Origin: Streptomyces sp. NBC_01210
GTDB lineage: Bacteria; Actinomycetota; Actinomycetes; Streptomycetales; Streptomycetaceae
Direction of reading: 5' to 3'
Assembly: GCF_036010325.1 (NCBI RefSeq)
Contig: NZ_CP108549.1
Coordinates: 7,750,001 to 7,814,000, forward strand
Length of the DNA stretch: 64,000 bases
Position 1 is the first letter of the stretch, and each line of letters opens with the position of its first letter. This document shows, piece by piece, positions 1 through 8,409 of the stretch. A program made the position numbers and the translations under genes. Below the pieces are notes generated by a model. It did not search any database and had not been told where the DNA came from. It saw only the letters and a program-made list of their open reading frames with translations.

Positions 1-2
1 GG

Positions 3-428
3 CTCAGCGGCCTCGGCAGCGCGCCGGGCCAGCGCGTCGAGTGGTTCGGACAGGCGGACCGCCACTCCGGCCGGCCCGCCGTCACGGAGGACTACAAGGC
101 CGTCGAGGCCCGGGTGCCGGTCATGGCCCAGGAGATGCTCGACACCCTGCTCGACACGCTCGGCTGGCCCGCCGAGTCCGTCGGCCATGTCCTTCCGCCA
201 CAGCTCAGCGGTCGGATGACCGAGCGGATCACGAGGGGTCTGAGGCAGGGCCTCGAGTGGGAGGAGGTCTCCTGTGTCGCGGAGACCGGAAACAACGGGA
301 ACGCGCTGGTCTTCCTCCAGCTGGAGCGGCTCCTGCCACGGCTGGCGGCAGGGGGTCGCGCGGTCGGAATCGCGATCGAGTCCAGTAAATGGATCAAGTC
401 CGGCTTCGCAGTGGAGGCGACGGGATGA
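3..428 (+). CDS. KASIII-like ketosynthase, C-terminal part (5' end outside window)
   Basis: About 141 residues are visible; the start lies left of the window. The end carries the GNNGNA segment and a closing glycine-rich stretch (GRAVGIAIESS) typical of the C-terminal half of FabH/KASIII-type condensing enzymes; the Asn in that segment matches the family's catalytic Asn. The TGA at 426-428 overlaps the ATG of the FkbH-like gene. KASIII-like proteins in this exact order (KASIII, FkbH, ACP, E2-type acyltransferase) are known from tetronate pathways (Agg1/AbyA1 type), where they join an acyl thioester to glyceryl-ACP to close the tetronate ring. That role is inferred from order and family; the active-site Cys is outside the window. 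Confidence 0.8.
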   Translation, partial: LSGLGSAPGQRVEWFGQADRHSGRPAVTEDYKAVEARVPVMAQEMLDTLLDTLGWPAESVGHVLPPQLSGRMTERITRGLRQGLEWEEVSCVAETGNNGNALVFLQLERLLPRLAAGGRAVGIAIESSKWIKSGFAVEATG

Positions 429-2347
429 GCGCGCGGGGCGGAGCACAGCAGGAATTCCGGGCGCTGCACTCGGCGGGCCGGCTCGTCGACGCGTATGCCC
501 GGATCCCCGAGCTGCTCGCCCGGCTCGACGACGGTGAACTCGACCTCGCGGGACGGCTGCTCGCCCGACTGGACCCCTCGGACGTGCTCGCGGCCCACCC
601 CGGCACCCCGTCGGTACGGATCGCGGTGACCGGTCGCTCCACCACGGCCGGGCTCGTCCCCGCGCTCACCGCCCAGCTGGCCCGGCACGGTCTGCTGCTG
701 ATCCCGTACGCGGGCGGCAGCGGCGGCTATGTCCAGGACCTGGCCGACCCGGCCTCCGGACTGTACGCACACGAGCCGGACCTCACCCTGTGCGTACTGG
801 ACCCGCTCACCGTCTGGGACCGGGTGCGGCCGCCCTGGCAGCCGTACGACACGGCCCTCGAGGCCGAGCGGCAGCGGCTGCTGCTGGCCGAACTCGGCGG
901 CGCCCACGCGGCACACGCTCCGGCCGGCGCGACCTTGGTACTGAACACCGTGCCGCTGCTGCGGCGCTTCACCCATCAGCTCACCGGACTCGCGCAGCGC
1001 GCCGAACTGGGAGCCATCTGGCGCGAGTTCAATGCCGACCTGCTGCGGATGACCGACCCGGCGGCGGGTGTGGCCGTACTCGACCTGGAACCGCTGACCG
1101 CTGCCGGAGTGCGCGCCGACGATCCGCGCCTGGGCGCGTACGCCGACGCGCACTGCACCGCCGAGCTGCTCGCCGGGTACGCCCGCGAGGCCGCGCACCT
1201 CGCCCGGGCGCAGCGCGGCGACGCCAAGAAGTGCCTGGTGCTCGACCTCGACGGCACGCTGTGGGACGGGATACTCGCCGAGGACGGCCCCGAGAAGGTA
1301 CGGGCCGCGGACTCGCTGCGCGCGGGAGCGTTCGCCGGCTTCAGACGTACCGTCGAACAGCTCGCCTCCCAGGGCGTACTGCTCGCCGTGTGCAGCAAAA
1401 ACGATCCGGTACCGGTGGCCCGCGCCCTGGCGGCCCACCCCGACTGGCCGCTGAGCACCGACGACTTCGTCAGCATCGTCGCCGACTGGGGCTCCAAGGC
1501 CGAAGGCGTCCGCAGGATCGCGTCGGACCTGGGCATCTCGCCGTCCGCCGTGGTCTTCGCCGACGACAGCCACTTCGAGCGGGAGGTCGTATGGGCGGGA
1601 GTGCCCGGCGCTGCCGTCGTGCCCCTGGACGGCGAGCCCGCCCACCACACCGATCGCCTGCTGGCCGACGCCTGGTTCGACGTACCCTCGGTCACCGAGG
1701 AGGACCGCGACCGGGCCGCCCGCTACCGGGAACGCGAACAGCGCGAGCGCCGGCGGGCCGCGTCGAAGGACTACGAGAGCTTCCTGAAGAACCTGGACAT
1801 CGAGGTCGACGCCGGCCCCGCCGCCAGCCATGAGACCGCAAGAATCGCCCAGTTGAGCCTGCGGACCAACCGCTTCAACCTCACCGGGGAACGGCTGACC
1901 GGCGCACAGATCAAGCGCATCGCGGAGGACCCGGACGCGCTCGTGCTCGCGGTACGGGCCATCGACCGCTTCGGCGTCGACGGAGTGGTCGGCGCGGTGT
2001 TCGCCCGCACGGACGGCGCGGGACTGCATCTGGAGAACATGGTCGTCAGCTGTCGGGTGCTCGGTCGCGGGATCGAGCACGCCGTACTGGCCGGGCTGCT
2101 GCACGCGGCCCACGAGGCCCGCCTGCCCGCCGTACACGCAGCGTGGCGGCCGACCGTGGCCAACGAGGCGCAGCGCGCTTTCTGTCCCGCGCACGGCTTC
2201 CGGACCACGCACGAGAGCAGTGGCGAGGTCCGCTATCTGCACGCTCTGGAGGAGCTGCCGCCCGTCCCGTCCCATGTGCGGCTGCGGCTGCGCCTCACGC
2301 ACGACCGGGCCCAGGAGGTGGAGTCATGCACACCGTCCTCGATCTGA
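425..2347 (+). CDS. FkbH-like HAD-superfamily glyceryl-ACP synthase
   Basis: 640 residues. The HAD motif I, DLDGT, is at about residues 274-278, followed by an SKN motif and a later DDS motif; a GNAT-like region fills the C-terminal third (roughly 480-620). This is the long FkbH architecture. FkbH proteins take 1,3-bisphosphoglycerate, remove a phosphate and load the glyceryl group onto a partner ACP. The start is ATG 425, which makes an ATGA overlap with the upstream stop; an upstream in-frame ATG at 389 would bury the gene in the KASIII end. The gene runs 22 bp into the next one, a small ACP that is its likely partner. Family assignment is firm; the tetronate role comes from context. Confidence 0.92.
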   Translation: MSARGGAQQEFRALHSAGRLVDAYARIPELLARLDDGELDLAGRLLARLDPSDVLAAHPGTPSVRIAVTGRSTTAGLVPALTAQLARHGLLLIPYAGGSGGYVQDLADPASGLYAHEPDLTLCVLDPLTVWDRVRPPWQPYDTALEAERQRLLLAELGGAHAAHAPAGATLVLNTVPLLRRFTHQLTGLAQRAELGAIWREFNADLLRMTDPAAGVAVLDLEPLTAAGVRADDPRLGAYADAHCTAELLAGYAREAAHLARAQRGDAKKCLVLDLDGTLWDGILAEDGPEKVRAADSLRAGAFAGFRRTVEQLASQGVLLAVCSKNDPVPVARALAAHPDWPLSTDDFVSIVADWGSKAEGVRRIASDLGISPSAVVFADDSHFEREVVWAGVPGAAVVPLDGEPAHHTDRLLADAWFDVPSVTEEDRDRAARYREREQRERRRAASKDYESFLKNLDIEVDAGPAASHETARIAQLSLRTNRFNLTGERLTGAQIKRIAEDPDALVLAVRAIDRFGVDGVVGAVFARTDGAGLHLENMVVSCRVLGRGIEHAVLAGLLHAAHEARLPAVHAAWRPTVANEAQRAFCPAHGFRTTHESSGEVRYLHALEELPPVPSHVRLRLRLTHDRAQEVESCTPSSI

Positions 2348-2553
2348 TCTCTCTCGCCAACGAACACCTGGGCACCGATCTCGAGCCGGCCGACGCGGAA
2401 CGTGAGCTGACCGAGCTGCCCTGCTGGGACTCGGTGAGTCTGCTGCGGCTGGTCAGCATGCTGGAGCGGGAGCTGGGCAGGCCGGTGCCGGTGGCCGAGC
2501 TGCTCGAGGCGCGCAGTCTGGGCGAGATCTGGACCGTAGCGGTGGGGACATGA
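2326..2553 (+). CDS. Acyl carrier protein of the tetronate cassette
   Basis: 75 residues, the usual size of a discrete ACP. The phosphopantetheine site is Ser36 in the CWDSVSLL segment, followed by the hydrophobic helix and a hinge like those of FkbH-partner ACPs. The ATG lies inside the end of the FkbH gene (22-bp overlap) behind an AGGAGG sequence at 2313-2318, so its translation is probably coupled. It most likely carries the glyceryl unit made by the FkbH-like protein (Agg3/AbyA3 type). A phosphopantetheinyl transferase gene two places downstream would activate it. Confidence 0.88.
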   Translation: MHTVLDLISLANEHLGTDLEPADAERELTELPCWDSVSLLRLVSMLERELGRPVPVAELLEARSLGEIWTVAVGT

Positions 2554-3401
2554 GCGTGTCCGGTGACCGGGCGAGGCGCCATACGCGCTACTACCTGAAC
2601 TGGGCACGGGCGGCGGCCCCCGTGCATCTGGGCGCCGATGTCGACATGACCCGCGTCGAGGAGCACCGTGCGGCGGCGCGCCGGGCGGACCTGCGGTACT
2701 CGGTGGTGAGTTATCTGCTGTACGCCGCCGGGCGCGTCGTCGCCCGGCATCCCGAGGCCCGCGCGATCGCGCGGGGCGTTCTGTGGCCGCGCACCGCGCC
2801 GCTGCCGGACGTGGCGGCCAAACTCGCCCTCGACCGCACGACCGAAGCGGGCGAGCGCGTGGTGCTCACCGCCGTACTGCCGCGCATGGACGTGGCGTCA
2901 CTGACGGAGATCCAGGATTTGGTGGACCTGTGCCGCGAGAGCGACCCGCACGACCTTCCCGGTGCCGCCGCGGTGCGGCTGCTGAACCAGCTGCCGCCGC
3001 CCGTCGGGGAGTTGGTGTTCCGGCTCGGAGTGCGGAGTCCGGGCACCAGGGCCCAGCGGCTCGGGACCTTCGCGGTGAGCTCGCTCGGGCACCGCGCTGT
3101 CGACATCTTCCACTCCTACGGCGGCACGGCGGTCACCTTCTGCGCGGGACGGGTGGCCGACCGTGCCGTGGTGCGTGGTGGCCGGGTGGCGGCAGCGCCG
3201 GTCATGCGCCTCGGCCTGACCTTCGATCACAGAGTGCTCGACGGAGCTGCCGCGGCGGACGTACTCGACGGAGTGGTGAAGCGGTTGGAGGGCTGGCATG
3301 GTGATCTTTCCGGGACCCGTGGCGAACCCCGCGACGGAGCAGGGATTCGCGCGGCCCGTGCGGGTGACCGGCCCCGAGGGTCCCTGGGAGCAAGTCCGTG
3401 A
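2550..3401 (+). CDS. E2-type (2-oxoacid dehydrogenase family) acyltransferase
   Basis: 283 residues; ATGA overlap with the ACP. The protein is only the catalytic domain of the lipoamide acyltransferase family, without lipoyl or peripheral-binding domains. The signature FDHRVLDG is at 225-232, giving His227 and Asp231 of the HxxxDG active site. Free-standing E2-type domains in this position (Agg4/AbyA4) acetylate the hydroxymethyl group of a tetronate so acetate can later be eliminated to an exocyclic double bond. The reading frame continues about 35 residues past the family end and overlaps the next gene by 104 bp, an unusually long overlap; the tail has no recognisable feature. Confidence 0.85.
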   Translation: MSVSGDRARRHTRYYLNWARAAAPVHLGADVDMTRVEEHRAAARRADLRYSVVSYLLYAAGRVVARHPEARAIARGVLWPRTAPLPDVAAKLALDRTTEAGERVVLTAVLPRMDVASLTEIQDLVDLCRESDPHDLPGAAAVRLLNQLPPPVGELVFRLGVRSPGTRAQRLGTFAVSSLGHRAVDIFHSYGGTAVTFCAGRVADRAVVRGGRVAAAPVMRLGLTFDHRVLDGAAAADVLDGVVKRLEGWHGDLSGTRGEPRDGAGIRAARAGDRPRGSLGASP

Positions 3402-4164
3402 CGCGGTACGGAAGTACGGCAGCGTGGTGGTCCACGCCCAGCTCGACGACTGGCTGCCGGACGATCTGGACGCGCCGGAGCTGCGCCCGCTGCTGGGCCG
3501 CGACTACGCGCGCTTCACCGCCATGACGCACTATCAGATCCGGTCCCGTTTCGTGGCGTCCAGGCTGCTGCTCAAACATGTCGCCTGCGCGGTCATCGAG
3601 GCCGAACCGCAGAGTGTCGAACTCGCCTACAAGCCGGGCGGACGCCCCTATCTGCGCGGCCTCGACCAGATCGACATCAGCCTCAGCCACACCGACACGC
3701 TGCTCCTGGTCGGGCTGACCCGCCGAGGCTGGATCGGTGTGGACGCCGAGCTCAGGGACCGGCCGATGCTCGGACTCGGCACCGAGAACCAGGTGTGTAC
3801 GCCGCACGAGCGCACGGCCCTCGCGCAGATCGCCGACGAGCGGCGCAACGGCGCCCTGGTACGGCTGTGGACGCTGAAGGAGGCGTACAGCAAAGCGATC
3901 GGACAGGGCATGCGGTTCCGTTTCACCGAGTTCGGCTTCGGGCCCCAGGAGCACAGAGTGCAGGTCCTGAGACCGGACGGATCGCGGGGGACCGGCGACG
4001 AATGGACCTTCCACACCTGCCTGGTGGACCGCCGGTACACGGTGAGCGTGGCGCTGTTCGACGCGGGCTTCGGGGACACCAGCGACACCGCGGCCTCCAC
4101 CATGCTCGACGCCGGCCTCCTGGAGGCGCTGGCGAACACGGGACAGGACGAGTCACCGGCATGA
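3298..4164 (+). CDS. 4'-Phosphopantetheinyl transferase, Sfp type
   Basis: 288 residues. The two Mg/CoA signature motifs are clear: GVDAE at 147-151 and WTLKEAYSKA at 191-200, with the ISLSHT segment just before the first. Such enzymes move the phosphopantetheine arm from CoA onto carrier-protein serines; here the near substrate is the ACP at 2326, though it could also serve the type II PKS ACP at 27388. The start is uncertain: ATG 3298 has only a weak GGAGGG upstream and overlaps the E2-type gene by 104 bp, while GTG 3358 or 3364 would reduce the overlap. The N-terminal 40 residues are not conserved in the family, so a later start is possible. Confidence 0.88.
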   Translation: MVIFPGPVANPATEQGFARPVRVTGPEGPWEQVRDAVRKYGSVVVHAQLDDWLPDDLDAPELRPLLGRDYARFTAMTHYQIRSRFVASRLLLKHVACAVIEAEPQSVELAYKPGGRPYLRGLDQIDISLSHTDTLLLVGLTRRGWIGVDAELRDRPMLGLGTENQVCTPHERTALAQIADERRNGALVRLWTLKEAYSKAIGQGMRFRFTEFGFGPQEHRVQVLRPDGSRGTGDEWTFHTCLVDRRYTVSVALFDAGFGDTSDTAASTMLDAGLLEALANTGQDESPA

Positions 4165-5408
4165 CAATCACGACAGAGGTCTGTGTGGTGGGTGGCGGCC
4201 CCGGGGGCCGCGCTCTCGCTCTCGCGCTGGTACGCCTCGGGCGCCGGGTGGTCCTGCTGGAACAGCGCACGGGCGGAGCACGCGTCTTTCGCGGCGAGTC
4301 CGTCTCGCCCGACGGGGTGCGCCTGCTGGCCGGCCTGGACGTGCTGGAACGCGTGCGGGAGCACACGCACGAAGTGCACCGGCTGGAGATCGCCGACGGA
4401 GGCGCCCGCGTCCTCGACGTACGGTTCGAGACCTTCCCGTACGCCTATCGCCATCCGGTGGAGCTGGCCCAGCCCGTACTGCTGTCCGCGCTGGCCGAGG
4501 CGGCCGCGGAGCAGGGCGGCTGTACCGTCGTCGAACCGGCCTCGGCGGCCCAGCTGCTGCTGGACGGCTGCGCGGTGCGCGGTGTGCGCGCCAGGACGCC
4601 CGACGGGCTGATGGAGATACGGGCCGAGATCACCGTCGGCGCGGACGGCCGCTACAGCTCCGTACGCCGGCTCTCCGGCCTCGACCGCGGCGCGAAGCGC
4701 ACGCCGCTGGAACGGGACGTGATCTGGATGAAGCTGCCGTTCCCGGCCGCCTGGGACCGGCGCGCCTACCGGGTACGGATCAGCTCGGGTCGCCACGGAC
4801 TCTTCCTGCCGAGCACCGACGGCACTCTGCGGGTGGGCCTCAACATCCCCAAGGGCGGTCTGCGTGAACTGCGTTCGGGCGGCCTCGGGCAGCTGCACGC
4901 GCGGCTCGCGGAGCTCGCGCCCGAGCTTAGGAAGGAGGCTGTCGACGGCATACGCGGCTGGTCCGACACCACTCTGCTGGACATCTTCACCACCGATGTA
5001 CGGCGCTGGTCGGCGCCCGGAGTCGTACTGATCGGCGATGCAGCGCACACTCTCTCGCCCGTACTCGGCCAGGGCGTCAACCACGCTCTGGCCGACGCGG
5101 TCGCCCTCGCTCCGCTGCTCGCCGATGCTCTCGGTGCGCCCCGCAGCGGCCGCCCGGCCGCCCTCGCCGCCGCCGTGCTCGCCTTCCAGCAGACCAGGGA
5201 GGGCTCGGTCCGGCGCTCCCGGGGGCTGCAGCTGCGCCAGGAGCGGATGTTCAGCCTCTCCGCGCGGCCGGCGGCGGCGCTACGGCGCACCGTGTACCGG
5301 GCGATGAACGCGAGCCCCGCCCTCCAGCGCCGGGTGCTCGCACCGGCGTACTTTCCCGGTCAGCGGCCCGGCGCTGCGGTCCTGCGCCGGACGGGGCAGC
5401 GGACATGA
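4161..5408 (+). CDS. FAD-dependent oxidoreductase/monooxygenase in the tetronate operon
   Basis: 415 residues; ATGA overlap upstream and downstream. The N-terminal dinucleotide fold VCVVGGGPGGRAL is at 8-20 and the second FAD motif GVVLIGDAAHTLSP lies near residues 288-301, the arrangement of UbiH/PHBH-like flavoproteins. Its place between the carrier-activation gene and the eliminase makes it part of the tetronate operon. It might hydroxylate the acyl chain or, like the flavoproteins PyrE3 and VstK of spirotetronate pathways, act as a cyclase with FAD in a structural role. Nothing in the sequence decides between these. Family confident, reaction not known. Confidence 0.82.
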   Translation: MTITTEVCVVGGGPGGRALALALVRLGRRVVLLEQRTGGARVFRGESVSPDGVRLLAGLDVLERVREHTHEVHRLEIADGGARVLDVRFETFPYAYRHPVELAQPVLLSALAEAAAEQGGCTVVEPASAAQLLLDGCAVRGVRARTPDGLMEIRAEITVGADGRYSSVRRLSGLDRGAKRTPLERDVIWMKLPFPAAWDRRAYRVRISSGRHGLFLPSTDGTLRVGLNIPKGGLRELRSGGLGQLHARLAELAPELRKEAVDGIRGWSDTTLLDIFTTDVRRWSAPGVVLIGDAAHTLSPVLGQGVNHALADAVALAPLLADALGAPRSGRPAALAAAVLAFQQTREGSVRRSRGLQLRQERMFSLSARPAAALRRTVYRAMNASPALQRRVLAPAYFPGQRPGAAVLRRTGQRT

Positions 5409-6529
5409 ACGATCGGCACGGGCCCTCGCTGTCGCTGCACGAGTTGCGGCGCCATGTGCTGCTGCACGCCCGCGCACAGGGCCTCGCACCCGCCCACTGC
5501 CGCCGGCTGCTGGCCGAGGTGGCGACCGCCCACGGAGCGGGGCGCGACTCCTGGCCGGCTGTCTGGAGCCGCGCGGGGGACCGGCTGGCCGGCCGCGGCA
5601 AATGGCTGGAGGCCTGCCGACACTACGGCCTCGCCCGCTTCCCGTACGCCGCCGCCGACGATGTCGTGCGCCGTCGCGCGCAGCTGCTGTGCGTCCAGTC
5701 CTTCGACCAGTGGCGTCGGACGCGCCCCGGCCTGGACCGTATCGACATCGCCCTGTCCGAGGGCAGGTTCGCCTGCTGGACGGCCGGACTCTCCGCCACC
5801 CGGCCCCGTCCGTTGATCGTCGTCATGGGCGGCATCGTCAGCGTCAAGGAACAGTGGGCGCCGATCCTTGCGCGCGCCGACGCGCTCGGCGTGGCCCTGG
5901 CAGTCACCGAGATGCCGGGCGTCGGTGAGAACACGCTGCCGTACCGCGCGGACAGCCATCGCATGCTCAGCGCGGTGCTCGACGCGGTGGCGGACCGGGC
6001 CGAGGTGCGGCGAACGTACGCCATCGCTCTGAGCTTCGGCGGCCATCTGGCACTGCGCGCAGCCCTTGTCGACGAGCGGTTGCGCGGGGTCGCCACCGTG
6101 GGCGCACCGCTGCGTCACTTCTTCCTCGACCGGGAGTGGCAGCGCCAGGTCCCCGACACGACCGTGCTCACGCTCGCCCATCTCATCGGCTGCACGCCGG
6201 ATGACGTCCTGGACGCGGTACGTGAATGGGCGCTGACCGAGGACGAGTTGAGACGGCTGGACATCCCGGTCACCTACGCAGCCGCGCTGCGCGACGACAT
6301 CGTGCCGCTCGCCGAGACGGCCGCGCTGCTGCGCGACCGCACGGCCCGGCGGGAGGTGCTGCTGCTCGACGACGAGCACGGCGCGCCGGCCGAGCTCGGC
6401 CGGGTGCGCGTGGCCCTGCTCCGCGCCGCGCTCCGCACGGTGGGTGCGCATCCGGTGCCCAGAGGGCTGCTGGCCGCGGCGGGCGGTACGCAGCGCCTGC
6501 TGAGCCGGAGAGGAAGGCTGGCTGTATGA
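5405..6529 (+). CDS. Alpha/beta-hydrolase-fold protein, candidate acetate eliminase (Agg5/AbyA5 type)
   Basis: 374 residues. An N-terminal helical region of about 115 residues precedes an alpha/beta-hydrolase core: a VVMGGIVSVKEQW strand-turn at about 140-152 and a nucleophile-elbow-like ALSFGGH segment near 206-212. The lysine in SVKEQW sits where the DUF1100/pseudooxynicotine-hydrolase group has a conserved GGxxSxKE. In tetronate pathways the fifth protein of the conserved set eliminates acetate from the acetylated intermediate to make the exocyclic methylene. Gene order (KASIII, FkbH, ACP, E2-type, hydrolase-fold) supports that role. A plain esterase is the alternative. Confidence 0.75.
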   Translation: MNDRHGPSLSLHELRRHVLLHARAQGLAPAHCRRLLAEVATAHGAGRDSWPAVWSRAGDRLAGRGKWLEACRHYGLARFPYAAADDVVRRRAQLLCVQSFDQWRRTRPGLDRIDIALSEGRFACWTAGLSATRPRPLIVVMGGIVSVKEQWAPILARADALGVALAVTEMPGVGENTLPYRADSHRMLSAVLDAVADRAEVRRTYAIALSFGGHLALRAALVDERLRGVATVGAPLRHFFLDREWQRQVPDTTVLTLAHLIGCTPDDVLDAVREWALTEDELRRLDIPVTYAAALRDDIVPLAETAALLRDRTARREVLLLDDEHGAPAELGRVRVALLRAALRTVGAHPVPRGLLAAAGGTQRLLSRRGRLAV

Positions 6530-7071
6530 ACGGCGCCAACGGCGGGCGAACTGGGGCTCCGCCCCAGACTCCGGACGCCCTTCAGGGGGTCCCCCCACGC
6601 CCGCAGGGCGTAGGGGGAGTGTCCTCAATCGCCGGACGGGCTGAATTTCAGCCCCGCCGGCGATTGAGGCGCGGGGTCTGGGGCGGAGCCCCAGTGGGAG
6701 AACGCTCCGGCTGGACCTACCACGCCCCCGCGGGGCGGACACTCAGCGGCGTCGTCGGCGTGGCCGCCCTCGTCACGGGCGCGCGCCTCGGCGGGGCCCG
6801 CAGCCATCTGCTCTGGACAACCGCCGTGCTCCCCGACATCGCCCTGCTCTACGGCATCGCGGCCGCGCCCGCCTTCGAGCGTCTGCCCTCCTACGCCGTA
6901 CGCCCTTACAACGTGCTGCACTCGCCCGCCGTACCCGCCGCCCTGCTCACGCTCGCGGCCCTCACCCGCCGCCGGCGCTTCGCGGTCGCCGGGCTCGGCT
7001 GGCTGGGCCATATCGCCGTCGACCGCGCCTTCGGGTACGGGCCCCGCAGGCCCGACGGTCTGCGGTACTGA
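6526..7071 (+). CDS. Small membrane protein, DUF4260-like, with repeat-derived N terminus
   Basis: The C-terminal 120 residues look like DUF4260: a hydrophobic strand, a VLPDIALLYG segment, a YNVLHSPAVP segment and a closing LGHIAVDRAFGYG, with about four membrane stretches. Function of the family is not known. ATG 6526 makes an ATGA overlap with the hydrolase gene, giving 181 residues, but the first 55 are encoded by the palindromic repeat at 6550-6695 and look like low-complexity noise. GTG 6694 would give a 125-residue protein of normal family length. Either the repeat inserted behind an old coupled start and stayed open, or translation now begins at the GTG. Confidence 0.65.
   Translation: MNGANGGRTGAPPQTPDALQGVPPRPQGVGGVSSIAGRAEFQPRRRLRRGVWGGAPVGERSGWTYHAPAGRTLSGVVGVAALVTGARLGGARSHLLWTTAVLPDIALLYGIAAAPAFERLPSYAVRPYNVLHSPAVPAALLTLAALTRRRRFAVAGLGWLGHIAVDRAFGYGPRRPDGLRY
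6550..6695. repeat. Nested palindromic Streptomyces-type repeat, complete copy
   Basis: Outer arms at 6550-6569 and 6676-6695 are perfect 20-bp inverted repeats (actggggctccgccccagac and its complement). Inside, a second hairpin runs 6623-6669 with arms beginning cctcaatcgccgg and ending cggcgattgagg. This GGGGCTCCGCCCC/CCTCAATCGCCGG element is a common intergenic repeat in Streptomyces chromosomes. Here it lies inside an open reading frame. A partial relative is at 50161-50248. Confidence 0.85.
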
Positions 7072-7083
7072 ACTCCTCGCTCC

Positions 7084-8283
7084 TCAGCCCCAGTTCACCG
7101 GCAGCGACTCCAGCCGGTTGACCAGCAGCCCGGTGTGCATCCGGACCTCCTCCAACGGCACGGCAAGTCGCAGCGAGGGGAAGCGGCGGGCCAGCGAGCC
7201 GAGGGCGATCTGCAGCTCGGCCCGTGCCAGCGGTGCGCCCAGGCAGTAGTGCGGGCCGTGTCCGAAGGCCAGATGCGGGGCGTCCCGGCGGCCCGGAACG
7301 AAGCGGTCCGCGTCCGGGAACCGGCTCTCGTCCCGGTTGGCGGAGCAGATCGCTCCGATGACCGCGCTGCCCGCCGGCACGGCCGTGCCCCCCACCTCGA
7401 ACTCGGCCGTGGTGACCCTGAGCGGACCGCCGTCCCCGATGGGATTGATCCGTAGCAGCTCCTCCACGAGCGTGGCCGCCGGCTCCGGCGACGCGGGCAC
7501 CAGACCCATGCCGCCGCTGTGCCGCAGCAGCGTGAACACCGAAGTGCCCAGCACCCCCACCGTCGTCTCGTGCCCGGCGATCAGCAGCGTCATCGCCATG
7601 GTGATCAGCTCGTGCTCGGTCAGCGGGCCGTTCTCGTCCCGTACCTGGACGAGCGCGCTGAGCAGGTCGTCGCCGGGCTGCTGCCGCTTCTCGGCCACGA
7701 GATGCTGCAGATAGGTGACGAGCGCCAGCTTGCGCTCCAGCATCTGCTCGGGCGTGTGCGCGGTGAGCGAGAGCACCGCGTCCGACCAGCCCCGGAACAG
7801 CTCCCGGTCGGCGAAGGGCACACCCAGCAACTCGCAGATCACGGCAACGGGATAAGGGAAGGCGAAGGCCTCGTTGAAGTCGACCGGGCCACCCTGATCC
7901 GCCATCCGCGCCAGCAGGCCGTCCGCCAGCTCCTGGATACGGGGCCGCAGCAGGTCAACCCGGCGCGCCGTAAAGGCACTCGAGACGAGGGAGCGCAGCC
8001 TGGTGTGCTCCGGCGGGTCCATGGTGAAAAGACCGCCCGCGTCGAACGGGACGGCTGTGAGCTTCGGCGACTCGGGAAGCACCGTGGCCGCTCTGCTGCA
8101 CCGGGCGTCGGAGAGGACAGTACGTACATCGTCGTAGCGGCAGAACAGATATGCTCCGTCGCCGCTGGGCATGACGACGTCGGACACCGGGGCGTCGCGG
8201 CGCAGCCGCGCGTACTCCTCCGGAAGGTCGGTCGCCGAGTGACGAGGGGGCGGGTACCTGCGCACCGCGGAGTCCTGAGGCAT
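7084..8283 (-). CDS. Cytochrome P450
   Basis: 399 residues, typical of soluble bacterial class I P450s. Visible motifs are the oxygen-activation AGHETT with the usual acid-alcohol pair, the ExxR-containing EELLR, and the haem loop FGHGPHYCLG with the thiolate Cys347. It ends 12 bp from the convergent end of the tetronate operon and starts 126 bp from the divergent response-regulator gene. No ferredoxin gene is next to it. It may oxidise the tetronate product, but it could equally belong to the neighbouring regulatory/RiPP region. The start chosen is ATG 8283; in-frame codons further upstream give non-conserved sequence. Confidence 0.9.
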   Translation of the reverse strand: MPQDSAVRRYPPPRHSATDLPEEYARLRRDAPVSDVVMPSGDGAYLFCRYDDVRTVLSDARCSRAATVLPESPKLTAVPFDAGGLFTMDPPEHTRLRSLVSSAFTARRVDLLRPRIQELADGLLARMADQGGPVDFNEAFAFPYPVAVICELLGVPFADRELFRGWSDAVLSLTAHTPEQMLERKLALVTYLQHLVAEKRQQPGDDLLSALVQVRDENGPLTEHELITMAMTLLIAGHETTVGVLGTSVFTLLRHSGGMGLVPASPEPAATLVEELLRINPIGDGGPLRVTTAEFEVGGTAVPAGSAVIGAICSANRDESRFPDADRFVPGRRDAPHLAFGHGPHYCLGAPLARAELQIALGSLARRFPSLRLAVPLEEVRMHTGLLVNRLESLPVNWG

Positions 8284-8409
8284 GACCACACCGTCCGACC
8301 TGGTACTCGGGATGTGCTCGAGCGGGTGTTCAGGACGGGTCGGAGAGGTATCCTCGGCCTTCGCTGACGGCGGGTTGGGGGAGGCCGAGTGCTGCGGGAT
8401 CCATCGCAC

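Noticed and set aside
92..2302. 736-residue minus-strand open frame opposite the FkbH-like gene
   Set aside because: It is a mirror frame of a strongly supported gene in high-GC DNA; its translation has no recognisable domain and poor codon pattern.
4161..5408. Diels-Alderase-like flavoprotein of spirotetronate type
   Set aside because: The flavoprotein family fits, but no signature separates cyclases from monooxygenases by eye and the usual PKS modules are not in the window; left as an unresolved flavoprotein.
6550..6695. Possible insertion sequence or attachment site
   Set aside because: No transposase, no target duplication seen, and the sequence matches a common non-coding Streptomyces repeat.
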